Assembly (NCBI RefSeq): GCF_002896965.1
Contig: NZ_LYMM01000039.1
Location: 1-64,000, forward strand
Reading direction: 5' to 3'
Length of the DNA: 64,000 bases
Origin: Novosphingobium guangzhouense
Lineage (GTDB): Bacteria > Pseudomonadota > Alphaproteobacteria > Sphingomonadales > Sphingomonadaceae
Shown: in pieces, positions 27,244 through 35,836 of the stretch
Numbering within the stretch: the stretch's first letter is position 1
Layout: each line of letters starts with the position of its first letter
The notes under the pieces: generated by a model
Seen by the model: only the letters and a program-made list of their open reading frames with translations
What the model was told of the DNA's origin: nothing
Database searches by the model: none
Position numbers and translations under genes: made by a program

Positions 27244-28410
27244 ATGCCCCTCCTCGATCCGCAGCAGTTGCTACAAGATGCGATGGACCGGACCGGCCTT
27301 GCCGACTGGGCCGACGATGGTTTCGCGGACCGCTTCGCGCTGGCCGTCGCCCATATCAACACGATCCCGATGGACGATGCGGGACGGCAGGCAGCGGCGG
27401 CGAACATCCACTGGCTGCTCACCGATCGCCTGCGCTTCTTCGACGATCGCCGGCACTTTGCGCTGGCGCAAGAGGTGATCGATCGGCCCATGTTCGCCAG
27501 TGGAGAGCCGCGATCGGGCACTACGCTGATGCATGCGCTGATGTCGGTGGACCCGGACGCGCGGGCGTTGCGCTTCGCTGAGGTGATGCATCCCTCTCCC
27601 CCGCCCGGAACTGTGACGGGTGACGATCCGCGCTATGCGCAGGCCGATGCGGAATGGCGCGAAATCAACGCGAAGATGGCCAAATGGCTGCACTGCCACC
27701 CGTACAACGACATGCTGGGCAACGGACTGCCCGAGGATGAGCGGACCTGGGCCTTCGACTTTCGCGTCATGACGCCGACCGCATGGTGGCGCGTGCCGAT
27801 GCAGAACCTGTCGATGGGCCTGCCCACCGATCCGGCCGCGCAGTACCGCATCCACAAGGCCATGCTGCAGGCATTCCAGCACCGCCGGCCGCCCCGCTAC
27901 TGGGTGCTCAAGGGCTTCCACACCACGCGCCTGCAGGCCCTGTTCGATGCCTACCCGGATGCCACGCTGGTCTGGCTGCACCGTGATCCGGTGATGGTGG
28001 CCGCCAGTTCGACGATGATGATGGCCGATATCATGGACGGCATCGTCGGCCCCATCGATCTGGCGAAGGAAGCCCGCGCCCATGTTGAGCGTGTGCGCTG
28101 GTCGATCGGCCATACCATGACCGACCCGCTGGCGAACGACCCGCGCATCCATCATGTGCGCTATGCCGATTTCGTCGCCGACCCGATCGGCACCGTGCGC
28201 GGCTATTACCGTTTCGCCGGCCGGGATTTCGGCGCGCGGCAGGAGGATGCCATGCGCGATTACCTGACCCGCAACCGCGGCGACCGTCACGGCAAGTTCC
28301 ATTATTCGACGCAGGTTCTGGTCGATGCCGGCTACGCGCTGGACGATCTCAACGCCGAATTCGCACCCTTTCGCGAACGGTTCGGCGTGCCTGTCGAAGT
28401 GCGCGGATAA
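27244..28410 (+). CDS. PAPS-dependent sulfotransferase family protein
   Basis: A 388-aa protein of the sulfotransferase P-loop family, which moves the sulfuryl group from PAPS to an acceptor. The 5'-phosphosulfate-binding loop is GEPRSGTTL (87-95), and a 3'-phosphate-binding region is likely in LVWLHRDPVMVAASS (Arg/Ser pattern). Sequence length fits the bacterial Sulfotransfer_3 group. It starts 4 bp after the monooxygenase stop. No sulfation substrate can be named. Confidence 0.85.
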   Translation: MPLLDPQQLLQDAMDRTGLADWADDGFADRFALAVAHINTIPMDDAGRQAAAANIHWLLTDRLRFFDDRRHFALAQEVIDRPMFASGEPRSGTTLMHALMSVDPDARALRFAEVMHPSPPPGTVTGDDPRYAQADAEWREINAKMAKWLHCHPYNDMLGNGLPEDERTWAFDFRVMTPTAWWRVPMQNLSMGLPTDPAAQYRIHKAMLQAFQHRRPPRYWVLKGFHTTRLQALFDAYPDATLVWLHRDPVMVAASSTMMMADIMDGIVGPIDLAKEARAHVERVRWSIGHTMTDPLANDPRIHHVRYADFVADPIGTVRGYYRFAGRDFGARQEDAMRDYLTRNRGDRHGKFHYSTQVLVDAGYALDDLNAEFAPFRERFGVPVEVRG

Positions 28411-28416
28411 GCCCCG

Positions 28417-29214
28417 ATGCACCCGCGCGTCAGTCTGCATCAGGTGGCCATGATCGGCGAGCCGACCGCCGCCTTCCTCGATTTCTGCCGCAGCATCGGC
28501 GTGCAGCATTGCACCCTTGCCGCGCCCTTCCTGCAAACGGCACAGGAGCGCCGCGCCGCGCGCGAAAGCGCGGTGGACGTGGGATGCATCAACCACCTCT
28601 TCGCCATCCACCCCGATCTTGAGCGCGACGACGGGCGCGCCACGGCCGATCTGCTCCATACTATCGAGATCGCCGCCGAAGTGGGCGCCCCCGCGATCTA
28701 CCTGCTGACCGGAGGACGCGGCGCGCTGTCGTGGGAAGCGGCCGCGCTGCGCTTCGCAGACCTGCTTGCCCCCTGCCGCGATGCCGCGCAGCAGGCGGGC
28801 GTGGCGCTGCTGGTGGAGAACGCATCGCCGCTCAACGCCGATATCCACATGGCCCATACCCTGCCTGACGCGGCACAGCTTGCCGGGATCGGCGGGATCG
28901 GCCTTTGCATCGACCTTCACGCCTGCTGGACCGAGGCAGACCTGCGCGGCAAGCTGGCACAAGCGATGCCCCTGACAGGGCTTGTGCAGGTGAGCGATTA
29001 CGTGCCCGGAGACCGCAGCACGCCCTGCCGCGCCGTGCCCGGAGACGGCGCAATCCCGCTGGAAAGGATCCTTCGCGATACACTGGATCTTGGTTATACG
29101 GGGCTGTTCGACCTTGAACTGGTCGGCCCGCGCATCGAAGCCGAAGGGCCACGTGAAGCCTGTGCCCGCGCCGCCCGATACCTTTCCGACCTGCTCGATC
29201 GGCTGGGAGCCTGA
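28417..29214 (+). CDS. sugar phosphate isomerase/epimerase-like TIM-barrel protein
   Basis: A 265-aa protein of the xylose isomerase-like/AP-endonuclease-2 fold. Probable metal ligands are Glu in LLVENAS, Asp/His in GLCIDLHACW, Asp in VQVSDYV and Glu in GLFDLELVGP. It has no signal or membrane segment. Position within the monooxygenase-sulfotransferase operon suggests the substrate is related, possibly an inositol- or sugar-like or ring-derived compound; that is inference. Confidence 0.82.
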   Translation: MHPRVSLHQVAMIGEPTAAFLDFCRSIGVQHCTLAAPFLQTAQERRAARESAVDVGCINHLFAIHPDLERDDGRATADLLHTIEIAAEVGAPAIYLLTGGRGALSWEAAALRFADLLAPCRDAAQQAGVALLVENASPLNADIHMAHTLPDAAQLAGIGGIGLCIDLHACWTEADLRGKLAQAMPLTGLVQVSDYVPGDRSTPCRAVPGDGAIPLERILRDTLDLGYTGLFDLELVGPRIEAEGPREACARAARYLSDLLDRLGA

Positions 29215-29216
29215 CG

Positions 29217-30452
29217 ATGGCCTACGGTGACGGACCCGACGATGCCGCCCTGCACGCCGCATGGGAACAGTTCTGCGATACCCTGAAGCATGCCGGCGCG
29301 GCCGCCTTCAAGGACGCCAATCCCGCCAACCCGCTCCAGCGCGCCGATGCGTTCCGCTTCCTCACACAGAATCTGGGCCAGGCCTTCGACCTTGCGCTGG
29401 AAACGCGGGACACAGCCTTCCCCCAGATCCATCCCTTCGTAACCCCCACGCGAAAGCTGGGCGGCGATGTGGCCGACTTCACATACCGTCAGGCATGGAT
29501 CGACGGCAGCCGCGCCTATCGCCTGACCGGCCGCAAGGGCACCGCGCGCTGGCTGAACGTGACCGTGCAGGGCCCGCGCCCGCAGACCATTCCCGGCACT
29601 GACTGGCCATCCCTTCACGAACCCTTCGGCGATATCCCCGAATGCAACATCACCGGCGCGCAGATCGATGCCGACGCTAACGGGCATTTCGAATTGTTCG
29701 TCGGCGGCCCTGCCCGTGCGCGCAACTGGCTGCCCACCACGCCCGCCAGTCGCAAACTGTTCATCCGCGAGGCTTTTGACGGTTGGGATGAAACCCCCAC
29801 CATGCTCACCATCGAGGCGCTCGACATGGCGGGGCCGCCTGCCCTACCTGCCCCCGCGCGCATGGTGGAGGCGATGGACTGGGCGGGCGCCTTCGTCTCC
29901 GGGCTGATGCGCGACTGGCCGGAACATTCATGGCTGACGTCGCGCGGGGTCTGCGATCCGCAATGCCTGAACGCCTTCCCGCCCGATCGCACCGCCAACG
30001 ATGCATCTGACGCCAGGCGCGGGCGCATGGCCGCGCACATGGTCTGGCGGCTGGAGCCGGACGAGGCGCTGATCGTGGAGATGGACGCCCACGCCGGCTT
30101 CTGGATATTCGGCATGGGCGGCGCCTTCATGGGATCGATGGATTTCCTGCACCGGCCGGTCAGCGCCACCCCCGCCCGCACCCGCGTGGACAGTGACGGC
30201 GTTGTGCGGCTGGTACTGGCCCATGACGATCGGGGCGTGCATAACTGGCTGGATACCCAGCAATTTCGCGAAGGCAACCTGACCTATCGCAACCTGCTGA
30301 CGCAGGACGCCGCCCGGCTGCGCACGCGCCTTGTCCCACGCGATCGCCTGATGGAGCACCTGCCCGCCGACACGGCCATGGTAACGCCTGCAGAGCGCGC
30401 GGCGATGCGCCTCGAACGCTTCCGCGCGGTCAAGCGCCGCTACGGCATCTGA
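29217..30452 (+). CDS. DUF1214-domain protein
   Basis: A 411-aa protein starting 2 bp after the TIM-barrel gene. The C-terminal third has the DUF1214 pattern: VRLVLAHDDRGVHNWLDT followed by a Gly-rich turn and RNLL. Family members are uncharacterised cytoplasmic or periplasmic proteins of catabolic clusters. There is no visible signal peptide. The end overlaps the stop of the convergent membrane-protein gene by 13 bp. Confidence 0.72.
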   Translation: MAYGDGPDDAALHAAWEQFCDTLKHAGAAAFKDANPANPLQRADAFRFLTQNLGQAFDLALETRDTAFPQIHPFVTPTRKLGGDVADFTYRQAWIDGSRAYRLTGRKGTARWLNVTVQGPRPQTIPGTDWPSLHEPFGDIPECNITGAQIDADANGHFELFVGGPARARNWLPTTPASRKLFIREAFDGWDETPTMLTIEALDMAGPPALPAPARMVEAMDWAGAFVSGLMRDWPEHSWLTSRGVCDPQCLNAFPPDRTANDASDARRGRMAAHMVWRLEPDEALIVEMDAHAGFWIFGMGGAFMGSMDFLHRPVSATPARTRVDSDGVVRLVLAHDDRGVHNWLDTQQFREGNLTYRNLLTQDAARLRTRLVPRDRLMEHLPADTAMVTPAERAAMRLERFRAVKRRYGI

Positions 30453-31951
30453 CGGCGGTAGAGCACCGACCCGCCCGAACGCGCGACCGGGCGCCACCCG
30501 TCAAGCCGCAGTTCCGGCGCGTGCCAGACCACCCATAATTGCGCAATGCCCGCAGGCACCCGGTCCATCGCGGCCAGGAACTGGTTGGTGCCCTGACACT
30601 GCTCGGCCACCAGCAGGCCGATATCGGCATCCAGGAAGGGGCCGGCAGCGGGGTTGTGGATGGTCAGAAGCTGGCCGCCGGGCATCGCCCACTGGTCGTT
30701 CGCGAAAGCATGGCGCCGGATCATCGCGTAACTGGCGATGTGAACATCGCGCTGCCGCGCCTGCTGCCGGATGAAGTTGCCGCAGGGCAGCGCGATGAAA
30801 GTAAGCAGCTGCGAACCGCGCGGGACATGTTCCACCACCGCCTGCTCCTTGCGGATCTGCGCGTCCCACGCGGCCATGCTTACCGTATTGCCGACAAGGC
30901 GCAGCGCCAAGAAGACCAGCGCTGCCACCAGAAGCACCCGCCGTCTGCCCGCGCCAAGGTCGGCCGGACAAGCGCAGATCAGCGCCAAAGCATAGATCGT
31001 GGGGGTCAGCCGCATGTCGGCATAAGCCGATCCGTAGATCGTCCCCGGCATCACCATGAACAGTCCCAGCAGGGCCAGCGCGCCCAGCGCCAGCCCCTTG
31101 TGCAAGGCAAAGCGCGATGAGCGCCAGAACGTGACCACAAGCGCCGCCAACAGCGCCGCACAGGCATAATCCCACGCCTCCCAGCGGTCAGCCAGCACGT
31201 TGATCAGGTGGTAGAGCTTCACCCCCATGCGCAGCCAGCCCTCGGTCGGCAGGTGCCCGGTCGGGTGCGGCCAGGCAAGACTGGCGACTTGCGGCACCAG
31301 CAGGCAGCTGCTGGCCAGGAAGCCCCCCCACAAGGCAGGCCAAAGACGTCCCGTCCGCTCGAACCGCAAGGCCAGTTCGCAGCATCCGACGAGGACGCAA
31401 AGCGTTGCCCACGCGGCCAGATGGCAGATCCAGACGACGCAGGCGACAAGGCAGAACACCAGCCAGCGGCGGCGGGGTTGCTCCGCCATCGAGGGGCTGA
31501 TCCACCAGGCCAGCGCCAGTGTCGCCAGCGCCATGCCCAGCGTGAAGTTGAGGAACCCGAACTGGAACGGGTTGCCCAGCGCCAGCGGCACTGCGAACAG
31601 CGCCGTCACCGCAACGCGCCCATGCGCCGCGCGCGACAGCAGCAGATAGCCCGCCACCTGCAGCATCACGATCAGGATCGCCATGGCCTTCACCGCCGCC
31701 CTCAGGCCGATCACCGGCTCCAGCAGCCACGCCAGCAGGTCCGCGCCCAGATTGGGCAGCAGGTTCCAGCGAAAGCCGTACCACTGCGCAAGGTCCGCGC
31801 TGCGCCCGCCATCCATCTGCACCATGTAGCGCGACATATGCGCGGGCAGGTCGATCAGCGGCGGCACCAGCGGCCAGAACAGAGGCACTGCGGCCAGCAC
31901 CACCAGCGCCGCGCACCACCGCAGCGGGATCGTCCCGGATACAGCGGTCAT
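30440..31951 (-). CDS. polytopic membrane protein of a glycan-transfer operon
   Basis: A 503-aa integral membrane protein with about ten hydrophobic helices and a hydrophilic C-terminal ~130 residues. No clear family motif is visible; an early PLIDLPAHMSRY segment is reminiscent of the DxD-like first loop in GT-C glycosyltransferases, but I would not rely on it. Its ATG overlaps the GtrA stop (ATGA), which ties it to the GT2-GtrA pair; a role in moving lipid-linked sugars is inferred. Confidence 0.7.
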   Translation of the reverse strand: MTAVSGTIPLRWCAALVVLAAVPLFWPLVPPLIDLPAHMSRYMVQMDGGRSADLAQWYGFRWNLLPNLGADLLAWLLEPVIGLRAAVKAMAILIVMLQVAGYLLLSRAAHGRVAVTALFAVPLALGNPFQFGFLNFTLGMALATLALAWWISPSMAEQPRRRWLVFCLVACVVWICHLAAWATLCVLVGCCELALRFERTGRLWPALWGGFLASSCLLVPQVASLAWPHPTGHLPTEGWLRMGVKLYHLINVLADRWEAWDYACAALLAALVVTFWRSSRFALHKGLALGALALLGLFMVMPGTIYGSAYADMRLTPTIYALALICACPADLGAGRRRVLLVAALVFLALRLVGNTVSMAAWDAQIRKEQAVVEHVPRGSQLLTFIALPCGNFIRQQARQRDVHIASYAMIRRHAFANDQWAMPGGQLLTIHNPAAGPFLDADIGLLVAEQCQGTNQFLAAMDRVPAGIAQLWVVWHAPELRLDGWRPVARSGGSVLYRRQMP

Positions 31952-32343
31952 CGCGCGAGGCGCCCGGCAGCGAAGACGAAATGGCGTGACAGCAGGAAGA
32001 AGCAGACCGAATAGGCCGCCATCGCCGCGCCCTGTCCGATCAGGCTATGCGCAAAGCCCAGCGCGCGCATCAGCGTCAGGACGCCAAGGTTGGCCGCATA
32101 GGACAGCGCGAAGACCAGCAGGAACCGTGCGACTTCTCCGGAACCGACCGGCCCGCGCACCGCAAAAGTCCACGCCCGGTTGAGCACGAAGGACAGGCAC
32201 ACGCCCACCGCGTAGCTGCAGGCATTGGCCGGATAGTCCCCCACCCCCAGCCGCAGCAGCGCCCAGATGACGGCAAGCCCGACCAGCGAGTTGAGTGCGC
32301 CCACCACCCCGAAGCGCAAGGCCGCCATCATCGTCGTGGTCAT
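31948..32343 (-). CDS. GtrA family membrane protein
   Basis: A 131-aa protein with four closely spaced membrane helices: ALRFGVVGALNSLVGLAVIW at the start, then NACSYAVGVCLSFVLNRAWT, both typical of GtrA. Members are proposed flippases for polyprenyl-linked sugars, working with a GtrB-type transferase. The gene follows the GT2 gene by 9 bp and overlaps the next gene by 4 bp. Confidence 0.88.
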   Translation of the reverse strand: MTTTMMAALRFGVVGALNSLVGLAVIWALLRLGVGDYPANACSYAVGVCLSFVLNRAWTFAVRGPVGSGEVARFLLVFALSYAANLGVLTLMRALGFAHSLIGQGAAMAAYSVCFFLLSRHFVFAAGRLAR

Positions 32344-32352
32344 GCCGCCGCG

Positions 32353-33384
32353 TCAGCCGCGCGGATCGAGCGCGCCGGCCGTCAGCGGCAGCTCTATCGC
32401 GCCGCGCTGTGCCGCCCGCGACTGGCTGCGCACTTCGCGCACGATGAACAGCGGCCGCCCCTTGCTTTCGATGTAGAGCCGCCCAAGGTAATCGCCGAAG
32501 ACGCCCAGAATGATCAGCTGGATGCTGCCCATGATCAGCATCACCGCGATCGTGCTGGTCCAGCCGATGATGGTGCCTTCCTCGAACCAGCGCCAGATCG
32601 CCCAGGACAGCATGGCAAAGCCCGCCAGTCCGGTCAGCATGCCCAGATGCGACGCCATGCGCAGCGGCACGGTGGAAAAACTGGTGATCGCATCAAGTGC
32701 AAGGCGCACCATGCGCCGCAGCGGATAATGCGTTTCCCCGGCCGCGCGCGGGGCGCGCTCATACGGGAGGGCGACCTGCTCGAAACCGATCCAGCTGACC
32801 ATGCCGCGAATGAAGCGATAGCGTTCGGGCATGGCGTTAAGCTGGTCCACCACCCGCCGGGTCATCAATCGAAAATCGCCGGTATCGACCGGAATATCCT
32901 GCTCGGACAAACGGTTGAGCAGCTTGTAGAAGAGCGATGCCGTCCCCCGCTTAAAGCGGCTTTCGCCATGGCGCGCCACCCGCTGCCCATAGACCACGTC
33001 GGCGCCCGCATCGATCTTCGCGATCATCGCGCCCAGCAGTTCGGGCGGGTCCTGAAGGTCGGCGTCGATCATCATGATCAGATCGCCCCGGCACACCTGC
33101 AACCCCGCCGTCACCGCCAGCTGGTGGCCGTGGTTGCGCGACAGGTCGACGCCCAGCACGCGCGGGTTGCGTTCTGCCAGAACGCAGATCAGCGGCCAGG
33201 TACGGTCGGTGGAGCCGTCATTGACGAGCACGATCTCATAGTCTTCGCCCACCTGTTCCCGGCAGGCCGCCGCCAGCCGCGCTTCCAGCATGAGGAGCAC
33301 CGCTTCCTCATTGAAGCAGGGCACCACGACCGACAGGCGGGGGCAGGTCCGTTCGGCGAACGGCAGGATTGGTTCCATCTTCAT
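32353..33384 (-). CDS. family 2 glycosyltransferase, GtrB/DPM-like
   Basis: A 343-aa membrane-bound transferase that would attach a sugar to undecaprenyl phosphate. The catalytic domain has RLSVVVPCFNEEAVLL, LVNDGSTDRTW and the metal site MIDADLQDPPELL; two membrane helices follow at about 235-300. I choose the internal ATG (MKMEP) preceded by GCAGGG over the TTG 15 bp upstream. It heads the GT2-GtrA-membrane protein operon, which resembles O-antigen or surface-glycan modification cassettes. Confidence 0.9.
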   Translation of the reverse strand: MKMEPILPFAERTCPRLSVVVPCFNEEAVLLMLEARLAAACREQVGEDYEIVLVNDGSTDRTWPLICVLAERNPRVLGVDLSRNHGHQLAVTAGLQVCRGDLIMMIDADLQDPPELLGAMIAKIDAGADVVYGQRVARHGESRFKRGTASLFYKLLNRLSEQDIPVDTGDFRLMTRRVVDQLNAMPERYRFIRGMVSWIGFEQVALPYERAPRAAGETHYPLRRMVRLALDAITSFSTVPLRMASHLGMLTGLAGFAMLSWAIWRWFEEGTIIGWTSTIAVMLIMGSIQLIILGVFGDYLGRLYIESKGRPLFIVREVRSQSRAAQRGAIELPLTAGALDPRG

Positions 33385-33539
33385 GAATCGGCCCTGCAAA
33401 GATTCGGCTGCGCTTGGCGAAGGTATCGGCCCTTTCTGGTTAACCCCGCGTAAAAGGAACTAGCCTTTGTAAACCCTCTGCATTTTCCCGGATACCTGCG
33501 GTCACCGGGCATGAAGCATGTTCCTTTACCCACCGCTGC

Positions 33540-35774
33540 ATGAGCGGACTGGAAAGCCTTCTGATGAAAGCGCGGGCCGCCGCCCGGCGGGGCGAGATCG
33601 AGGAAGCGCGCGCACTCTACGGCCGCATTCTTGAACGGCACCCGCGTAACGCCCGCGCCAAAGCGGCACTCAACGCGCTGACAACGGCACCTGCAGGCAC
33701 CGATACCCACGCCCAGATCGCCTTCGACCGCATGGTCGCCGCCTTCGAGGCAGGCCGCATGGCAGAGGCGGCGGCCTGTGGCGAAGCGCTGTCGCGCGAT
33801 CACCCCCATGCCCACGGCGTCCACAACCTGCTGGGCGCGGCAATGCTGGAGCTGGGCGATCCGCGCGGCGCCGAGATCGCCTTTCGCCGCGCCATCGCCG
33901 CCGATCCCGCGCCCAGCGCCTCCTGCAACAACCTGTCCATCGCCCTGCGCCGCCAGAACCGCGATGATGAGGCCGAGGCGGTGCTGCGCGAAGTCATCGC
34001 CCGCGTGCCGGACTATGCCGACGCCCGCTACAACCTTGCCGGACTGCTGGAAGAGCACGATCGCTGCGAGGAAGCCGCACTCCTGCTGGAACAGGCCATC
34101 GCCATCGCGCCCGATCATGTCGATGCGCACTACAACCTGGGCAACCTGCGCGCGCGGCAGGGCCTGCGCGCAGAGGCCATCGCCTGCTTCGCGGCCGCCG
34201 CCACGCTGCACCCCGGCCATGCCGACGCGCTCAACAACATGGGCGCGCAGCTTCTGGCCGACCAGCGCGCGGATGAAGCCCTGTCCGCCTTCGACCGCGC
34301 GCTGCGCGCCGATCCCGACAACCGCAACGCCCTGGTCAATCGCGGCAAGGCGCTGTCGCTCAAAGGAGAACGAACCGCCGCCATTGCCGCCTTCCGCGCC
34401 GCACTGACAGTCGACCCCGCCAATGCATCGGCGCGGCTGCAGGCTCTGTTCGAGGAAGCCCACATCTGCGACTGGCGGCGGCGCGGCGAATATTCCCTGA
34501 CGCATGGACCCGAGGCCGCAGCAGTGCAGCCTTTCGCCTCGCTACCCTTCATGGACGATCCCGCCCACCAGTTGCAGCGATCGCGCGATTGCGCGGCGCG
34601 GATGTTCCCCGAGGTAACGCCGCCCTTTCCAGCGCCGCCGCCGCCCGAAGACGGCCGCATCCGCGTCGGCTATTTCTCTGCCGACTTTCACGATCACGCG
34701 ACGATGCACCTGATGTCGGGCTTCTTTCGCGAACATGACGCCTCCCGCTTCGCCGTTCATCTCCACAGCTACGGCCCGCGCCGGGAAGAGGACGCCGCGC
34801 GCATCGCCCTGCGCCTGCGGGCAGCAAGCTTCACCGAGATCAGCCCGCTGCCCGACGCGGACGTGCTGGCGCTGGCCCGTGCGCAGGGGCTGGATATCGC
34901 AGTGGACCTCAAGGGCTATACTCTGGGCACCCGCACCCGGCTGTTCGGGCAGCGGCTTGCCCCGGTGCAGGTCAGCTGGATGGGCTATCCCGGCACATTG
35001 GGCCACCCCTGCATGGACTATTTCATTGCCGACCGGGTGACGATGCCTGATGGTGCCGACGCCTTCTTTACCGAGAAGATCGTGCGTCTGGCCCATTGTT
35101 ATCAGGCCAACGACGATGCACGGCCGATCCTGCCCGACATGCGCGGACGCGCAGGGCATGGCCTGCCGCCTGACGGCTTCGTCTTTGCCAGCTTCAACCA
35201 GTGCTACAAGATATCGCCCGCCGAATGGGATGTGTGGATGGCCCTGCTGCGCGCGGTGGAGGGCAGCGTGTTGTGGCTGCTGCGCACCAACCCATGGGCC
35301 GAAGCCAACCTGCAGCGCGAAGCGGCTGCGCGCGGCGTCGATGCGCAGCGGCTGGTCTTCGCGCCGCCGCTGCCGCATGGCGAGCACCTGGGCCGGCTGA
35401 CCCACGCCGACCTGTTCCTCGATACCTTCGCAGTCAATGCCCATACCACCGCCAGCGATGCGCTGTGGGCGGGCCTGCCGGTGCTGACGCTGACCGGCCG
35501 CCAGTTCGCCGCGCGCGTGGCGGCAAGCCTGCTATGTGCAGTAGGGTTACCGGAACTGACGACGCAGACGGTTGAGGACTACGCGGCGACCGCGCTTGCG
35601 CTTGCCCGCGATCCCGCCCGCCTTGCCGACCTTCGCGCCCGGCTGGCCACCAACCGCCGTACCCACCCGCTGTTCGACACCGAAGGTTACACCCGCCGGG
35701 TGGAACGCGCCTTCGAAGAAATGCACAGGCGGCGGCTGCACGATCTGCCGCCAGAACCCTTCGACGTGCGCTGA
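33540..35774 (+). CDS. TPR protein with O-GlcNAc transferase-like (GT41) domain
   Basis: A 744-aa protein combining about seven tetratricopeptide repeats (residues 1-290, e.g. PDHVDAHYNLGNLRARQGLR) with a C-terminal GT41 region (about 370-735). Marker segments are RVGYFSADFHDHATMHLM, QVSWMGYPGTLGHPCMDYF and FASFNQCYKISP, the last being close to the O-GlcNAc transferase site. Eukaryotic OGT transfers GlcNAc to Ser/Thr; bacterial members also glycosylate proteins. Acceptor unknown; flagellin, encoded in this window, is one candidate by inference only. Confidence 0.88.
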   Translation: MSGLESLLMKARAAARRGEIEEARALYGRILERHPRNARAKAALNALTTAPAGTDTHAQIAFDRMVAAFEAGRMAEAAACGEALSRDHPHAHGVHNLLGAAMLELGDPRGAEIAFRRAIAADPAPSASCNNLSIALRRQNRDDEAEAVLREVIARVPDYADARYNLAGLLEEHDRCEEAALLLEQAIAIAPDHVDAHYNLGNLRARQGLRAEAIACFAAAATLHPGHADALNNMGAQLLADQRADEALSAFDRALRADPDNRNALVNRGKALSLKGERTAAIAAFRAALTVDPANASARLQALFEEAHICDWRRRGEYSLTHGPEAAAVQPFASLPFMDDPAHQLQRSRDCAARMFPEVTPPFPAPPPPEDGRIRVGYFSADFHDHATMHLMSGFFREHDASRFAVHLHSYGPRREEDAARIALRLRAASFTEISPLPDADVLALARAQGLDIAVDLKGYTLGTRTRLFGQRLAPVQVSWMGYPGTLGHPCMDYFIADRVTMPDGADAFFTEKIVRLAHCYQANDDARPILPDMRGRAGHGLPPDGFVFASFNQCYKISPAEWDVWMALLRAVEGSVLWLLRTNPWAEANLQREAAARGVDAQRLVFAPPLPHGEHLGRLTHADLFLDTFAVNAHTTASDALWAGLPVLTLTGRQFAARVAASLLCAVGLPELTTQTVEDYAATALALARDPARLADLRARLATNRRTHPLFDTEGYTRRVERAFEEMHRRRLHDLPPEPFDVR

Positions 35775-35786
35775 AGCGCGGACGCG

Positions 35787-35819
35787 AAAAAGGGCGGCGT
35801 CAACGACACCGCCCCTTTT
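35787..35819. terminator. bidirectional Rho-independent terminator
   Basis: GGGCGGCGTC and GACACCGCCC form a 10-bp stem (one mismatch or wobble) around AAC. A run of A precedes and CTTTTC follows, so both strands get a U-tract. It lies between the convergent GT41 gene and the PEP-CTERM-like gene. Confidence 0.8.
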
Positions 35820-35836
35820 CTGGCTTTGGCCGGACT

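Noticed and set aside
27271..29262. 663-codon minus-strand frame over the sulfotransferase and TIM-barrel genes
   Set aside because: Antisense to two recognised enzymes and shows the shadow composition (His/Gly/Arg/Val).
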